Below are positions 9,030 through 17,001 of a stretch of 22,110 bases of DNA, piece after piece. Both the position numbers and the translations under genes were made by a program. The DNA lies in the NCBI GenBank assembly GCA_025927795.1, contig JAICKT010000023.1, forward strand, positions 1 to 22,110, in the 5' to 3' direction. The notes beneath the pieces are model-generated. The model made no database searches. It was not told the origin of the DNA and saw only the letters and a list, made by a program, of their open reading frames with translations. The stretch comes from Parafilimonas sp. (GTDB taxonomy: Bacteria > Bacteroidota > Bacteroidia > Chitinophagales > Chitinophagaceae). How positions within the stretch are numbered: the first letter of the stretch is position 1; each line of letters opens with the position of its first letter.

Positions 9030-9152
9030 TTATCTTTTTCTGAAATAATTAGGATCGTGAGAAGGGCAGGCTGAACTGCGGCTTTCAACACAGGATGTAA
9101 ACAGCATTGCACAAATAGCGGCTGTTACAAATAATAAAAGGATTTTACGCAT
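9030..9152 (-). CDS. Small 40-residue lipoprotein
   Basis: An ATG at 9152 opens a 40-residue frame ending at 9030. It starts MRKILLLFVTAAICAMLFTS, a typical lipoprotein signal: two basic residues, a hydrophobic run, then the lipobox LFTSC with Cys21 as the acylated residue. The mature part is only 20 residues and ends CPSHDPNYFRKR. A full TATATTTG box lies 26 bases before the ATG on the same strand. Signal, lipobox and promoter together make this a real gene rather than a chance frame. Function unknown; many Bacteroidota encode such tiny lipoproteins. It converges with the acyl-CoA dehydrogenase gene with no base between the two stop codons. Confidence 0.75.
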   Translation of the reverse strand: MRKILLLFVTAAICAMLFTSCVESRSSACPSHDPNYFRKR

Positions 9153-9177
9153 AAACAGTTTTTAAAAACATCAATAA

Positions 9178-9185
9178 CAAATATA
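9178..9185 (-). promoter_or_regulatory. -7 box for the small lipoprotein gene
   Basis: Read on the minus strand this is TATATTTG, a full match to TAnnTTTG, giving a leader of roughly 15-20 bases before the ATG at 9152. A -33 element is not clear. Confidence 0.5.
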
Positions 9186-9269
9186 ACGTAAACACTTAAA
9201 TAAAAGTATTCGGTGTTCATTTCATACAAATTAAAAACGGCCTTACTTTCGTACCAGTAATTTTTTTAA

Positions 9270-10046
9270 ATGAGCCTTACCGTTTCTCGCCCCCTTGCCA
9301 TTATAGACCTGGAAACAACCGGTATAAACGTAGCAACAGATAAAATTATTGAAATAGCTATTGTAAAGCTTTTGCCGGATGGTACTACATTAAACAAAAG
9401 AAAATTTATTAATCCGCAGATACCAATACCAAAATCTTCGAGCGATGTACACGGTATTACCAATGAAATGGTTAAAGATGCGCCGGCATTTAAACAGGTT
9501 GCCAATGAAATAAAACAGTTTTTAGATAATTGCGATTTAGGCGGATATAACAGTAACCGTTTTGATATTCCAATGCTGGTTGAAGAGTTTTTAAGAGCCG
9601 GTCTGGAATTTTCAATGGAAGGAAGAAAATTGATTGATGTGCAGAAAATATTTCATTTTATGGAGCAGAGAACACTTGCTGCAGCTTACAAGTTCTATTG
9701 TAATAAAGCGCTTAACAATGCACATAGTGCAGAAGCAGATGCAATGGCTACATTGGAAATTTTACATGCACAGGTTGTTCGTTATCCCGAAATAGGCATT
9801 ACCATTGAAAGTATTTTAAATTGTATTGGTGAAGAAGATTGTGTTGATTTTGCCCGCCGCATGATAATGATGGACGGCATTGAAATTTTTAATTTCGGTA
9901 AACACAAAGGAAAATCAGTTGCAGAAGTGCTGAAAGCGGAACCGCAATATTACGACTGGATGATGAAAGGCGATTTTCCCATGAACACCAAACAAAAATT
10001 GACTGAAATATTGAACCGTACGATAATAAAAAAAATTAGTTTATAA
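9270..10046 (+). CDS. DnaQ-like DEDDh 3'-5' exonuclease with ExoX-type C-terminal domain
   Basis: A 258-residue protein. Exo I is IIDLETTGIN with D13 and E15; Exo II is GGYNSNRFDIPML with D99; Exo III is HSAEADAM with H152 and D157. This is a complete DEDDh active site, expected to remove nucleotides from 3' ends of DNA. The family includes DNA polymerase III epsilon and stand-alone exonucleases. Residues about 205-250 (FNFGKHKGKSVAEVL, then YYDWMMKGDFP) form a small second domain seen at the C terminus of ExoX-like and related proteins. That makes a stand-alone repair or processing exonuclease more likely than the replicative epsilon subunit, though annotation as epsilon is common. Start: ATG at 9270, with a near-consensus TACTTTCG box at 9244-9251. 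The glycosyltransferase gene follows 76 bases later. Confidence 0.88.
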   Translation: MSLTVSRPLAIIDLETTGINVATDKIIEIAIVKLLPDGTTLNKRKFINPQIPIPKSSSDVHGITNEMVKDAPAFKQVANEIKQFLDNCDLGGYNSNRFDIPMLVEEFLRAGLEFSMEGRKLIDVQKIFHFMEQRTLAAAYKFYCNKALNNAHSAEADAMATLEILHAQVVRYPEIGITIESILNCIGEEDCVDFARRMIMMDGIEIFNFGKHKGKSVAEVLKAEPQYYDWMMKGDFPMNTKQKLTEILNRTIIKKISL

Positions 10047-10122
10047 GTATTTTTTGGCTTTTTATTTAACCCGAATGTATTGGAATATTGTATTTTCGGA
10101 AATTCCTCAATAGCTGCATTGT

Positions 10123-10908
10123 TTGAAGAAATTAGTTATCATACCTACTTATAATGAAATTGAGAATATTCAAATAATTCTCAAGGAAATTTTTTCTTTA
10201 AATAAAGACTTCCATGTGCTGGTAGTTGATGACAATTCTCCGGATGGAACTGCTTCTGCAGTTAAACGCATCATAGAAATTTATGAAGGGCAATTATTTA
10301 TTGAAGAAAGAGTAGAAAAGCTTGGTCTTGGTACTGCATATATTTACGGTTTTAAATGGGCAATAGAAAAAGAGTATGATTATATTTTTGAAATGGATGC
10401 CGATTTTTCGCATAAGCCGCAAGACCTTGAGAGGTTATATTGCGCCTGCGAAAAAGATGGTTATGATGTTGCAATTGGAAGCAGGTATGTAAAAGGTGGT
10501 AAAATAATTAACTGGCCATTAGACCGCCATATTTATTCAAAGGGCGGCGCTTTATATACAAGGCTTATTACATTCATGCCCGTAAAAGATCCTACCGCAG
10601 GTTTTATATGTTATAAAAGAAAAGTTTTAGAAACCATAAATTTTGATGAAATTAAATTTATTGGTTATGCCTTTCAGATAGAAATGAAGTTTGCTGCGTG
10701 GAAACTTAGATTTAAAATAAAGGAAATACCAATCGAGTTTGAAGATCGTAAAATTGGCACCAGTAAAATGAGCGGACGCATTCTTAAAGAAGGTGTTTTA
10801 GGCGTACTTTCAATTCAATTTAAAAGTCTTTTTAAAAATTACCGCCGTCGAATGAATGTAAAACCATCGCCACATAAAAAATATCCCCACTCTCTAAAAC
10901 AGTTTTAA
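10123..10908 (+). CDS. Polyprenol-monophosphate mannose synthase-like glycosyltransferase (GT2)
   Basis: A 261-residue family-2 glycosyltransferase of the Dpm1 type, expected to move a sugar from a nucleotide donor to a polyprenyl phosphate on the inner face of the cytoplasmic membrane. Motifs are IIPTYNE (6-12), VVDDNSPDGT (34-43), the metal motif EMDADFSH (DAD at 92-94), IGSRYVKGGKI, and DPTAGFICYKRKVL. The C terminus (IEFEDRKIGTSKMSG) is also family-typical, and there are no transmembrane segments, so it resembles the soluble, one-domain Dpm1. It starts with TTG at 10123: the family begins exactly at KKLVIIPTYNE and no ATG or GTG fits. Sugar and acceptor are inferred from the family. A likely near-match -7 box (TATTTTCG) is at 10091-10098. 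Confidence 0.9.
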   Translation: MKKLVIIPTYNEIENIQIILKEIFSLNKDFHVLVVDDNSPDGTASAVKRIIEIYEGQLFIEERVEKLGLGTAYIYGFKWAIEKEYDYIFEMDADFSHKPQDLERLYCACEKDGYDVAIGSRYVKGGKIINWPLDRHIYSKGGALYTRLITFMPVKDPTAGFICYKRKVLETINFDEIKFIGYAFQIEMKFAAWKLRFKIKEIPIEFEDRKIGTSKMSGRILKEGVLGVLSIQFKSLFKNYRRRMNVKPSPHKKYPHSLKQF

Positions 10909-10974
10909 ATATTTGCTATTTAAAAAGATTATTTATAATTAATAAAAGAAATGTAATACTTAGCATTAATTTAA

Positions 10975-10982
10975 TACTTTTG
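10975..10982 (+). promoter_or_regulatory. -7 box upstream of the small acidic protein gene
   Basis: TACTTTTG matches TAnnTTTG fully. If used, the transcript has an unusually long leader of about 90 bases before the ATG at 11080. The leader contains a short AGCG/CGCT inverted repeat but no strong hairpin. Confidence 0.45.
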
Positions 10983-11079
10983 TAACCTCAGGGCTTTGAA
11001 AAAAAGCGAATTTGCGCTAACCCTTACTTCTTACCCATTTAAATTCTTACATATTTTTCAAGATTAAATTCGTCAGGCT

Positions 11080-11349
11080 ATGTATTCGTATGCATTGTTA
11101 GAACCGGGTTGTTATTATTTGGTCCAGGAGAAAGAAGATGATAAGCTTACACTTTTACAGGTTAAAGTTATCAGCGATCATTGTATGTATGTTGAGAAAT
11201 ATACAGAAACTGTTTTGCAGGAATGGAAACGTAAAACAGATTCAATATTTGATATTGTTGAATTATTAAGTGATGATGCAGTAAAAGAATGGACAACCGC
11301 TTATTACAAAAACGAAGATGCTTATTATGAAGAAGACGATGATGAATAA
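11080..11349 (+). CDS. Small acidic hypothetical protein
   Basis: An 89-residue protein I do not recognise. It opens MYSYALLEPGCYYLVQEKED, continues with alternating strands (LTLLQVKVISDHCMYVEKY), a helix-like WKRKTDSIFDIVELL segment, and ends in an acidic run (YYEEDDDE). There is no signal peptide or membrane segment, so it is likely cytoplasmic. The N-terminal part reads like a small beta-barrel (strand-turn-strand), but I cannot name a fold. It is convergent with porX, with four bases between the stop codons. It has its own -7 box about 98 bases upstream. The reading frame and composition look like a genuine gene. Confidence 0.75.
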   Translation: MYSYALLEPGCYYLVQEKEDDKLTLLQVKVISDHCMYVEKYTETVLQEWKRKTDSIFDIVELLSDDAVKEWTTAYYKNEDAYYEEDDDE

Positions 11350-11353
11350 ATAA

Positions 11354-12907
11354 TTATTTGCTCGTCATATTTATTATCGGCACAATCATTTCTTCCATAC
11401 TAATACCGCCATGCTGAAAAGTATTGCGGTAATAATTCACATAATAATTGTAATTATTCGGATAACATAAGTAACCATCTTCTTTTGCAAATATGTAAGA
11501 AGAATTTACATTAGGCACAGGTAAACCTGCCTGTTTGGGGTCGCGAAATGCAAGTACTTCTTTTGGCTCGTAATTTAAATTTCTGCCATGCTTATAACGC
11601 AGATTGGCTGTAGTTTGCTTATCACCAATAACTTTATACGGTGTATTTACACGAACACTGCCATGATCTGTTGCCAATACTAAATTTATTTTTTTATCTG
11701 CAATCTTTTTTAATGCCTGGTGTAGTGGACTGTATTCAAACCAACTTTTTGTAATGCTTCTGTAACTTATTTCATCACCGGCAAGTTCCTTCAGCACTTC
11801 CATTTCAGTACGTGCATGGCTTAGCATATCAACAAAATTGTACACGATTACATTTAAGTCATTATTCAAAAGATTATGAATATTATTCAAAAGTTGCTGC
11901 CCATCGTTATGATGCAACACTTTTGTATAACTGTATCTAAGGCTATCTTTTTTTAAGCGTTTTAATTGTGCTTTTAAAAATTCTTCTTCGTGTAAATTTT
12001 TGCTGCCTTCTTCATCATCATTTTTCCAGAAGTTCGGAAATTGTTTTTCTATATCAAGTGGAAGCATTCCTGCAAAAATTGCATTGCGGCTGTATTGTGT
12101 TGCGGTTGGCAAAATACTATAAAATGTATCTTCTTCCAATATGCGAAAGCTTTCTGCAAATATTGGCTGAATAGATTTCCATTGATCGAAGCGAAGGTTA
12201 TCAATCAGTACAAAAAATGTTGGAATGCCTTTTTCAACTTTGGGCAAAATTTTATTCTGAAATACATTATGGCTCATCACAGGTGCATTGCCGGCTTTGG
12301 CACTAATCCAATTAGCATAATTTTTACTGATGAATTTAAAAAATTCCGTATTCGCTTCCTGCTTTTGTGTTTGAAAAACTTCCTGCATTTCAGGACTGTT
12401 ACTTTTTTCCATTTCAAGCTCCCAATACACAAGTTTTTTATAAACATCCATCCATTCATTATAATCTGGATTGCTGTTTAACACCATAAATAAATTACGG
12501 AACTCCTGCTGATATGCCGATGTTGTTTTTTCACCAACGAGCCTTTTGTTATCAATAATTTTTTTAAGGCAAAGCAAAACCTGGTTTGGATTTACCGGCT
12601 TAATAAGATAATCCGTAATCTGGCTTCCGATGGCATCATCCATTAAATTTTCCGTTTCGTTTTTGGTTATCATCACAACAGGAATATTGCTTACCTCCTT
12701 AATCTTTTGCAAAGTTTCAAGACCTGTAATACCAGGCATTGTTTCATCAAGTAAAACAACATCAAGTGCATTGTCTTTTACAAAATCAATCGCATCAAAA
12801 CCATTAGCACGTGTGTGTACTTCGTAACCTTTATTTTCAAGAAACAATTTTTGCGATTGCAGATTTTCTATTTCATCATCTACCCAAAGTATAGTTGCTA
12901 TTGCCAT
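11354..12907 (-). CDS. porX: PorX-type response regulator with PglZ domain
   Basis: A 517-residue two-part protein. Residues 1-120 are a CheY-like receiver: acidic pair D10-D11, phosphorylation site D54 in LLDETMPG, T81, K103 in LIKPVNP. A helical linker follows (about 125-205). Residues 220-517 are an alkaline-phosphatase-superfamily PglZ domain with LIDNLRFDQW (D236), the Thr-containing LPTATQYSRNAIF, NFVDMLSHAR (D360, H364), LATDHGSVR (D414, H415) and FQHGG (H499), all expected metal or nucleophile residues. This receiver-PglZ architecture is PorX, which with the PorY kinase and SigP controls type IX secretion in Porphyromonas. PorX PglZ domains are reported to be zinc phosphodiesterases. 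No porY is nearby. It is divergent from the HD gene, and a T9SS cargo lies in the same window. Confidence 0.93.
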   Translation of the reverse strand: MAIATILWVDDEIENLQSQKLFLENKGYEVHTRANGFDAIDFVKDNALDVVLLDETMPGITGLETLQKIKEVSNIPVVMITKNETENLMDDAIGSQITDYLIKPVNPNQVLLCLKKIIDNKRLVGEKTTSAYQQEFRNLFMVLNSNPDYNEWMDVYKKLVYWELEMEKSNSPEMQEVFQTQKQEANTEFFKFISKNYANWISAKAGNAPVMSHNVFQNKILPKVEKGIPTFFVLIDNLRFDQWKSIQPIFAESFRILEEDTFYSILPTATQYSRNAIFAGMLPLDIEKQFPNFWKNDDEEGSKNLHEEEFLKAQLKRLKKDSLRYSYTKVLHHNDGQQLLNNIHNLLNNDLNVIVYNFVDMLSHARTEMEVLKELAGDEISYRSITKSWFEYSPLHQALKKIADKKINLVLATDHGSVRVNTPYKVIGDKQTTANLRYKHGRNLNYEPKEVLAFRDPKQAGLPVPNVNSSYIFAKEDGYLCYPNNYNYYVNYYRNTFQHGGISMEEMIVPIINMTSK

Positions 12908-13093
12908 AATTTTAATTTTATTAAGTTTATTCGCGGCGATTCTTTAAAGATTGTTCCCCAAAAATATTTTTGAAGATTACCTATGTTTAAAAATGCAATC
13001 TTTGTAAAACAGCAGTTTGTAAAATTATTTTTTAAAAGCTGATGTATTGCACACCAATTGTTATTAAAAACTCATTTAACAAAGCCTCAACAA

Positions 13094-14305
13094 GTGCAAA
13101 AAACAAAACGAAAAATTATAAACGATCCCATTTATGGTTTTATAACAATAAATGATCCGTTATTGTTTTTTATAATTGATCACCCGTGGTATCAGCGTTT
13201 ACGGCGTATTTATCAAATGGCTTTTGCACAACTGGTTTATCCCGGCGCTGTGCATACAAGATTACATCATTCGTTAGGTGCCTATCATTTAATTTGTCTT
13301 GCAATAAATGAATTAAAAAATAAAAATGTTGATATTACAGATGAAGAAGAACTCGCAGCAAAGTGTGCAATTCTTCTACACGATATCGGGCATGGACCTT
13401 TTTCTCATGCATTGGAAAATGTTTTAATTCCAAACGTACATCACGAAGAAATAGGGTTGCAGATAATGCATGAATTAAACAAGCAATCCGGCGGTAAACT
13501 CGATATGGCAATTTCTATTTTTACTAATCAGTATGAAAAACAATTTTTGCATCAATTAATAAGCGGGCAGCTTGATGTTGACCGTATGGATTATTTAACC
13601 CGCGATAGTTTTTACAGTGGTGTAAGTGAAGGTGTGATTGGCTATGACAGGATTTTAAAAATGCTTACAGTGAATAACGGTCAATTAATGGTGGAAGAAA
13701 AAGGATTGTATTCTGTTGAAAAATTTTTAGTTGCACGCAGGCTTATGTATTGGCAGGTTTATTTACATAAAGCAGTTTTGGCAGCAGAAAAAATGATTAT
13801 AAAAATTATTGAAAGAGCAAGAGAAATTTATACACCGTCAGCGAACGATTTAAAGCTAAATTCAACGCTTGATTATTTTTTTGAGAGCTTTACAAACATG
13901 AATGAAGAAGCATTGCAAAAATTTTGTTTGCTGGATGATGTTGATATAATGTTTGCAGTAAAACAATGGAGTAATCATCCTGATATAGTTTTATCAACCT
14001 TATGCAAAAATTTGCTAAACAGGAAACTGTATAAAACCAAATTACAAACTGAGCCCTTCGATGAAGAGGAAGTTTTATCTGTAAAAAAAATGTTGTCAAA
14101 AAAATTCAATGTATCATTAAAAGATTCCTCTTATTTTATTTTTACAGGGCAAGCCGTAAATACAACTTACCAGTTAAAAGATGAGCGAATAAACATTCTT
14201 TCAAAAAATGGAACTTATAACGACATTAGCGAAGTTGCTGACCCGCTCATTCATAAAACACTTTCTATGCCGGTTAAAAAATTTTACATTTGCCAATTAA
14301 CTTAA
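13094..14305 (+). CDS. HD-domain phosphohydrolase
   Basis: A 403-residue HD-superfamily metal phosphohydrolase. Ligands are H54 in VHTRLHHS, the H96-D97 pair in LLHDIGHGPFSHA, and D163 in LDVDRMDYLTRDS. The layout (KRKIINDPIYGF at the start, then HP-YQRLRRIYQ) is that of the SAMHD1/dGTPase-like branch; relatives hydrolyse deoxynucleoside triphosphates, but the substrate here is unknown. The start is uncertain: GTG at 13094 gives MQKTKRKIINDP, the usual family N terminus; a TTG at 13058 would add 12 residues. A one-mismatch -7 box (AATCTTTG) is at 12997-13004. It lies 53 bases before lpxD; an HD gene beside lpxD is a layout I recall from other Bacteroidota. Confidence 0.88.
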   Translation: MQKTKRKIINDPIYGFITINDPLLFFIIDHPWYQRLRRIYQMAFAQLVYPGAVHTRLHHSLGAYHLICLAINELKNKNVDITDEEELAAKCAILLHDIGHGPFSHALENVLIPNVHHEEIGLQIMHELNKQSGGKLDMAISIFTNQYEKQFLHQLISGQLDVDRMDYLTRDSFYSGVSEGVIGYDRILKMLTVNNGQLMVEEKGLYSVEKFLVARRLMYWQVYLHKAVLAAEKMIIKIIERAREIYTPSANDLKLNSTLDYFFESFTNMNEEALQKFCLLDDVDIMFAVKQWSNHPDIVLSTLCKNLLNRKLYKTKLQTEPFDEEEVLSVKKMLSKKFNVSLKDSSYFIFTGQAVNTTYQLKDERINILSKNGTYNDISEVADPLIHKTLSMPVKKFYICQLT

Positions 14306-14358
14306 TCTTGCACATTTTTAATTTATGCTTCCGTTATTAAATCATTAATAATTATTTT

Positions 14359-15411
14359 ATGAAGATAAGTGCAGAAAGCATTGCCTTATTAATTAATGGA
14401 AAGGTTGAAGGAGACGGCAAAACTGAAGTTAGCTCTTTTGGAAAAATTGAAGAAGCAAAACAAGGCCAGCTTGCATTTCTCGCCAATCCTAAGTACGAAG
14501 ATTTTTTATATACTACTAAAGCTTCTATAATAATTATTAATGATACGCAGGAATTAAAACAACCTGTTACCGCAACTTTAATTAGAGTTGGAGATGCATA
14601 CCTTGCTTTTGCTTCATTGCTTCAAAAATACCAGGAGATGATGCAGGCACAATTAACCGGCATTCAGCAACCGAGTTATATTGATACAAGCGTAACACTT
14701 GGTAAAAATATTTTTGTTGGTGCATTTACTTATATAGGTGAAAACGCTGTTATCGGTGATAACGTAAAACTATATCCCGGTGTTTATATTGGTAATGATG
14801 TAAAGATTGATGATAACACCATCATTCATCCTGGTGTAAAAATTTATTTTGGATGTGTGATTGGTAAACAGGTAATTATTCACGCAGGTACTGTAATTGG
14901 TGGTGATGGTTTTGGTTTTGCTCCGCAGGATGATGGCAGTTATAAAAAAGTTCCGCAAATTGGTAATGTTGTTATCCAGGATAATGTTGAAATAGGATGC
15001 AATACAACCATTGACCGCGCAACAGTTGGCTCAACAATTATTCGTTCAGGAACGAAGCTTGATAATCTTATTCAAATTGCCCATAACGTAGAAATTGGCA
15101 ATAACACAGTAATTGCCGCACAAGCTGGTGTTAGCGGCAGCACTAAAGTTGGATGTAATGTTATGATTGGCGGACAGGCAGGACTCGTTGGTCACTTACA
15201 ACTTGCAGACAATGTAAAAGTAAATGCACAAAGCGGTGTAACTAAATCCATCAAACAAAAAAATGCTGCAGTTACAGGCTCGCCTGCTTATGATTATACA
15301 AGCGCTTTACGCAGCCAGGCTTTAACCCGTAATCTTCCGCAACTGGAAAAAAGAATTGCTGAACTTGAGAAACAAATCCAGCAATTACTTCAGGAAAAAG
15401 TTAGCTTTTAG
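14359..15411 (+). CDS. lpxD: UDP-3-O-(3-hydroxyacyl)glucosamine N-acyltransferase
   Basis: Adds the second hydroxy-acyl chain (on nitrogen) in lipid A synthesis, after LpxA and LpxC. The 350-residue protein has an N-terminal uridine-binding domain (1-100, with the LAFLANPKYE segment typical of LpxD), then a left-handed beta-helix of hexapeptide repeats (about 105-310), then a C-terminal helix (TRNLPQLEKRIAELEKQIQQ). The catalytic histidine is H242 in QIAHNVEIG, equal to H239 of E. coli. GGDGFGFA and TTIDRATVG are also LpxD signatures. Cytoplasmic homotrimer by family. It is followed 95 bases later by lpxC-fabZ, which appears to have its own promoter. Confidence 0.97.
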   Translation: MKISAESIALLINGKVEGDGKTEVSSFGKIEEAKQGQLAFLANPKYEDFLYTTKASIIIINDTQELKQPVTATLIRVGDAYLAFASLLQKYQEMMQAQLTGIQQPSYIDTSVTLGKNIFVGAFTYIGENAVIGDNVKLYPGVYIGNDVKIDDNTIIHPGVKIYFGCVIGKQVIIHAGTVIGGDGFGFAPQDDGSYKKVPQIGNVVIQDNVEIGCNTTIDRATVGSTIIRSGTKLDNLIQIAHNVEIGNNTVIAAQAGVSGSTKVGCNVMIGGQAGLVGHLQLADNVKVNAQSGVTKSIKQKNAAVTGSPAYDYTSALRSQALTRNLPQLEKRIAELEKQIQQLLQEKVSF

Positions 15412-15450
15412 TTCGCAACCGCTCAAAGTTTTTCCATAATTTTTAAAGCT

Positions 15451-15458
15451 TACTTTTG
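15451..15458 (+). promoter_or_regulatory. -7 box for lpxC-fabZ
   Basis: TACTTTTG, a full match to TAnnTTTG, lies in the 95-base gap after lpxD, giving a leader of about 40 bases. It suggests lpxC-fabZ can be transcribed apart from lpxD. Confidence 0.5.
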
Positions 15459-15468
15459 CAGCCCACAA

Positions 15469-15483
15469 AACAGGTCTCCTGTT
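15469..15483 (+). promoter_or_regulatory. Short perfect hairpin in the lpxC-fabZ leader
   Basis: AACAGG (15469-15474) and CCTGTT (15478-15483) are perfect inverted repeats around the loop TCT. It lies just downstream of the predicted start of transcription and 23 bases before the ATG. It could be an operator half-site pair or a short RNA hairpin near the 5' end; no T-run follows, so it is not a terminator. Confidence 0.35.
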
Positions 15484-15506
15484 AAGTATTTTTATTAAAC
15501 TAATTT

Positions 15507-16913
15507 ATGGATAATCATTTTAATCCTGACAAACAACACACCCTTTCTAAAGCTGCAGTTATAAGCGGCACCGGTTTGCATACCGGTGTTTTGGTTGATA
15601 TGAAGCTCGTTCCCGCACATCCGGGTTTTGGAATTCAGTTCCACAGGATTGATTTGCCAGGCTCATCATTAATAAAAGCAGATTGCGATAATGTTACAGA
15701 TACAAGTCGGGGAACTACATTGCAGGAAGGTGAAGCTAAAGTAAGTACTGTGGAGCATATTCTTGCAGCGTTGGTTGGTATGGGTATAGACAATGCTTTA
15801 ATTGAATTAAATGGTCCTGAAATTCCGATAATGGATGGTAGTTCGCAACCTTTTATAGAGCTGATTGAAGATGCAGGTATAACAGAACAGGAGGCAACAA
15901 AAGCGTGGTATAGTCTCGAAGAAAATATTTATCATTATGATGAAGAAAAGCGCGTAGAAATGACGGCGCTGCCATCAACCAACTACCAGATAACTACGCT
16001 TATAGATTTTAACAGCCCTGTGCTGGGTACGCAACATGCAGGTTTAAAAAACATGAAGGATTTTAAAACTGCAATTGCACCTTGCAGAACTTTTTGTTTT
16101 TTGCATGAACTGGAGATGCTGCTTGATAATAATCTTATTAAAGGCGGCGATATAAATAATGCAATTGTAGTAGTTGATAAAAAAGTTGATGAGGAAGAAT
16201 TAAAACGCTTGAAGAAGGTTTTCAAAAAAGAAAAAATTCAGGTTAAAAGCGAAGGATATTTAAATAATCTCGAATTACGATTTCCTAATGAGCCGGCACG
16301 CCATAAATTACTTGATGTAATTGGCGATCTTGCTTTGATTGGTTATCCTATTAAAGCGCGTATTATAGCAAACCGTCCGGGTCATAGCAGTAATGTAGAG
16401 TTTGCAAAAAAAATCAAACATTACATTAAAAGAAACAAACACATAAAAGATGTACCAGTTTATGATGCATCTCAGCCGCCGGTTTACGCGTTTGATTACA
16501 TTGAAAAAACATTGCCGCATCGTTATCCGTTTTTATTGGTTGATAAAATAATTGAGCTTACAGATAATCGAATTGTTGGGATAAAAAATGTAACTTTTAA
16601 TGAGTGGTATTTTTCAGGACATTTTCCTTCAAACCCAGTAATGCCAGGTGTTTTACAGGTTGAAGCTTTGGCGCAAACCGGTGGAATACTTTGTATAAAC
16701 GCAATGCCAAAAGGTAAATACGACACCTATTTTTTGAAAATAAATAATTGCAAATTCAAACAGAAAGTTGTGCCTGGTGATACAATGATTTTAAAAATGG
16801 AATTAAATGGTCCAATACGAAGAGGCATTTGCGATATGAAGGGCACTGTATATGTAGGTGGCAAAGTAGCTACGGAAGCTGACCTTATTGCACAACTTGT
16901 AAAAGTTGACTAA
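15507..16913 (+). CDS. lpxC-fabZ: Bifunctional LpxC deacetylase / FabZ dehydratase fusion
   Basis: A 468-residue fusion. Residues 10-305 are LpxC, the zinc enzyme that removes acetyl from UDP-3-O-acyl-GlcNAc, the committed lipid A step. Zinc ligands are H84 (STVEHILAALVG), H266 and D270 (RHKLLDVIGD), and the catalytic H293 is in GHSSNVEFA. The spacing matches E. coli H79, H238, D242 and H265. After a linker (about 305-325), residues 326-468 are FabZ, the 3-hydroxyacyl-ACP dehydratase of fatty acid synthesis: LPHRYPFLLVD, then H372 in GHFPSNPVMPG and E386 in VLQVEALAQ as the catalytic pair. This fusion is widespread in Bacteroidota and couples the use of 3-hydroxyacyl-ACP by both pathways. Start: ATG at 15507. 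Confidence 0.97.
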   Translation: MDNHFNPDKQHTLSKAAVISGTGLHTGVLVDMKLVPAHPGFGIQFHRIDLPGSSLIKADCDNVTDTSRGTTLQEGEAKVSTVEHILAALVGMGIDNALIELNGPEIPIMDGSSQPFIELIEDAGITEQEATKAWYSLEENIYHYDEEKRVEMTALPSTNYQITTLIDFNSPVLGTQHAGLKNMKDFKTAIAPCRTFCFLHELEMLLDNNLIKGGDINNAIVVVDKKVDEEELKRLKKVFKKEKIQVKSEGYLNNLELRFPNEPARHKLLDVIGDLALIGYPIKARIIANRPGHSSNVEFAKKIKHYIKRNKHIKDVPVYDASQPPVYAFDYIEKTLPHRYPFLLVDKIIELTDNRIVGIKNVTFNEWYFSGHFPSNPVMPGVLQVEALAQTGGILCINAMPKGKYDTYFLKINNCKFKQKVVPGDTMILKMELNGPIRRGICDMKGTVYVGGKVATEADLIAQLVKVD

Positions 16914-16926
16914 AAACGGTTTTAGC
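16910..16926 (+). terminator. Weak hairpin at the end of lpxC-fabZ
   Basis: CTAAAA and TTTTAG pair around ACGG, overlapping the stop codon, and a T-rich stretch (GCTTTATTTT) follows. The stem is AT-rich, so termination would be partial at best. Confidence 0.25.
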
Positions 16927-16947
16927 TTTATTTTAAATATGAACATT

Positions 16948-16955
16948 TAACTTTG
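16948..16955 (+). promoter_or_regulatory. -7 box for lpxA
   Basis: TAACTTTG, a full match to TAnnTTTG, in the 88-base gap before lpxA. Leader of about 40 bases. It suggests lpxA and the ABC gene have a promoter of their own as well as possible read-through. Confidence 0.5.
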
Positions 16956-17001
16956 CGCCGTTCTTGCAATCAGAATATCGCAAAAGCGACAAGCTAAACG
17001 A

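Noticed and set aside
12041..12481. 146-residue plus-strand frame antisense to porX
   Set aside because: Lies wholly inside a well-supported porX gene; low-complexity Phe/Ile/Lys-rich translation with no family features.
13042..13155. 37-codon frame from ATG 13042 overlapping the HD gene start
   Set aside because: Out of frame with the HD gene, no family features, Lys/Asn-rich as expected of chance frames here.
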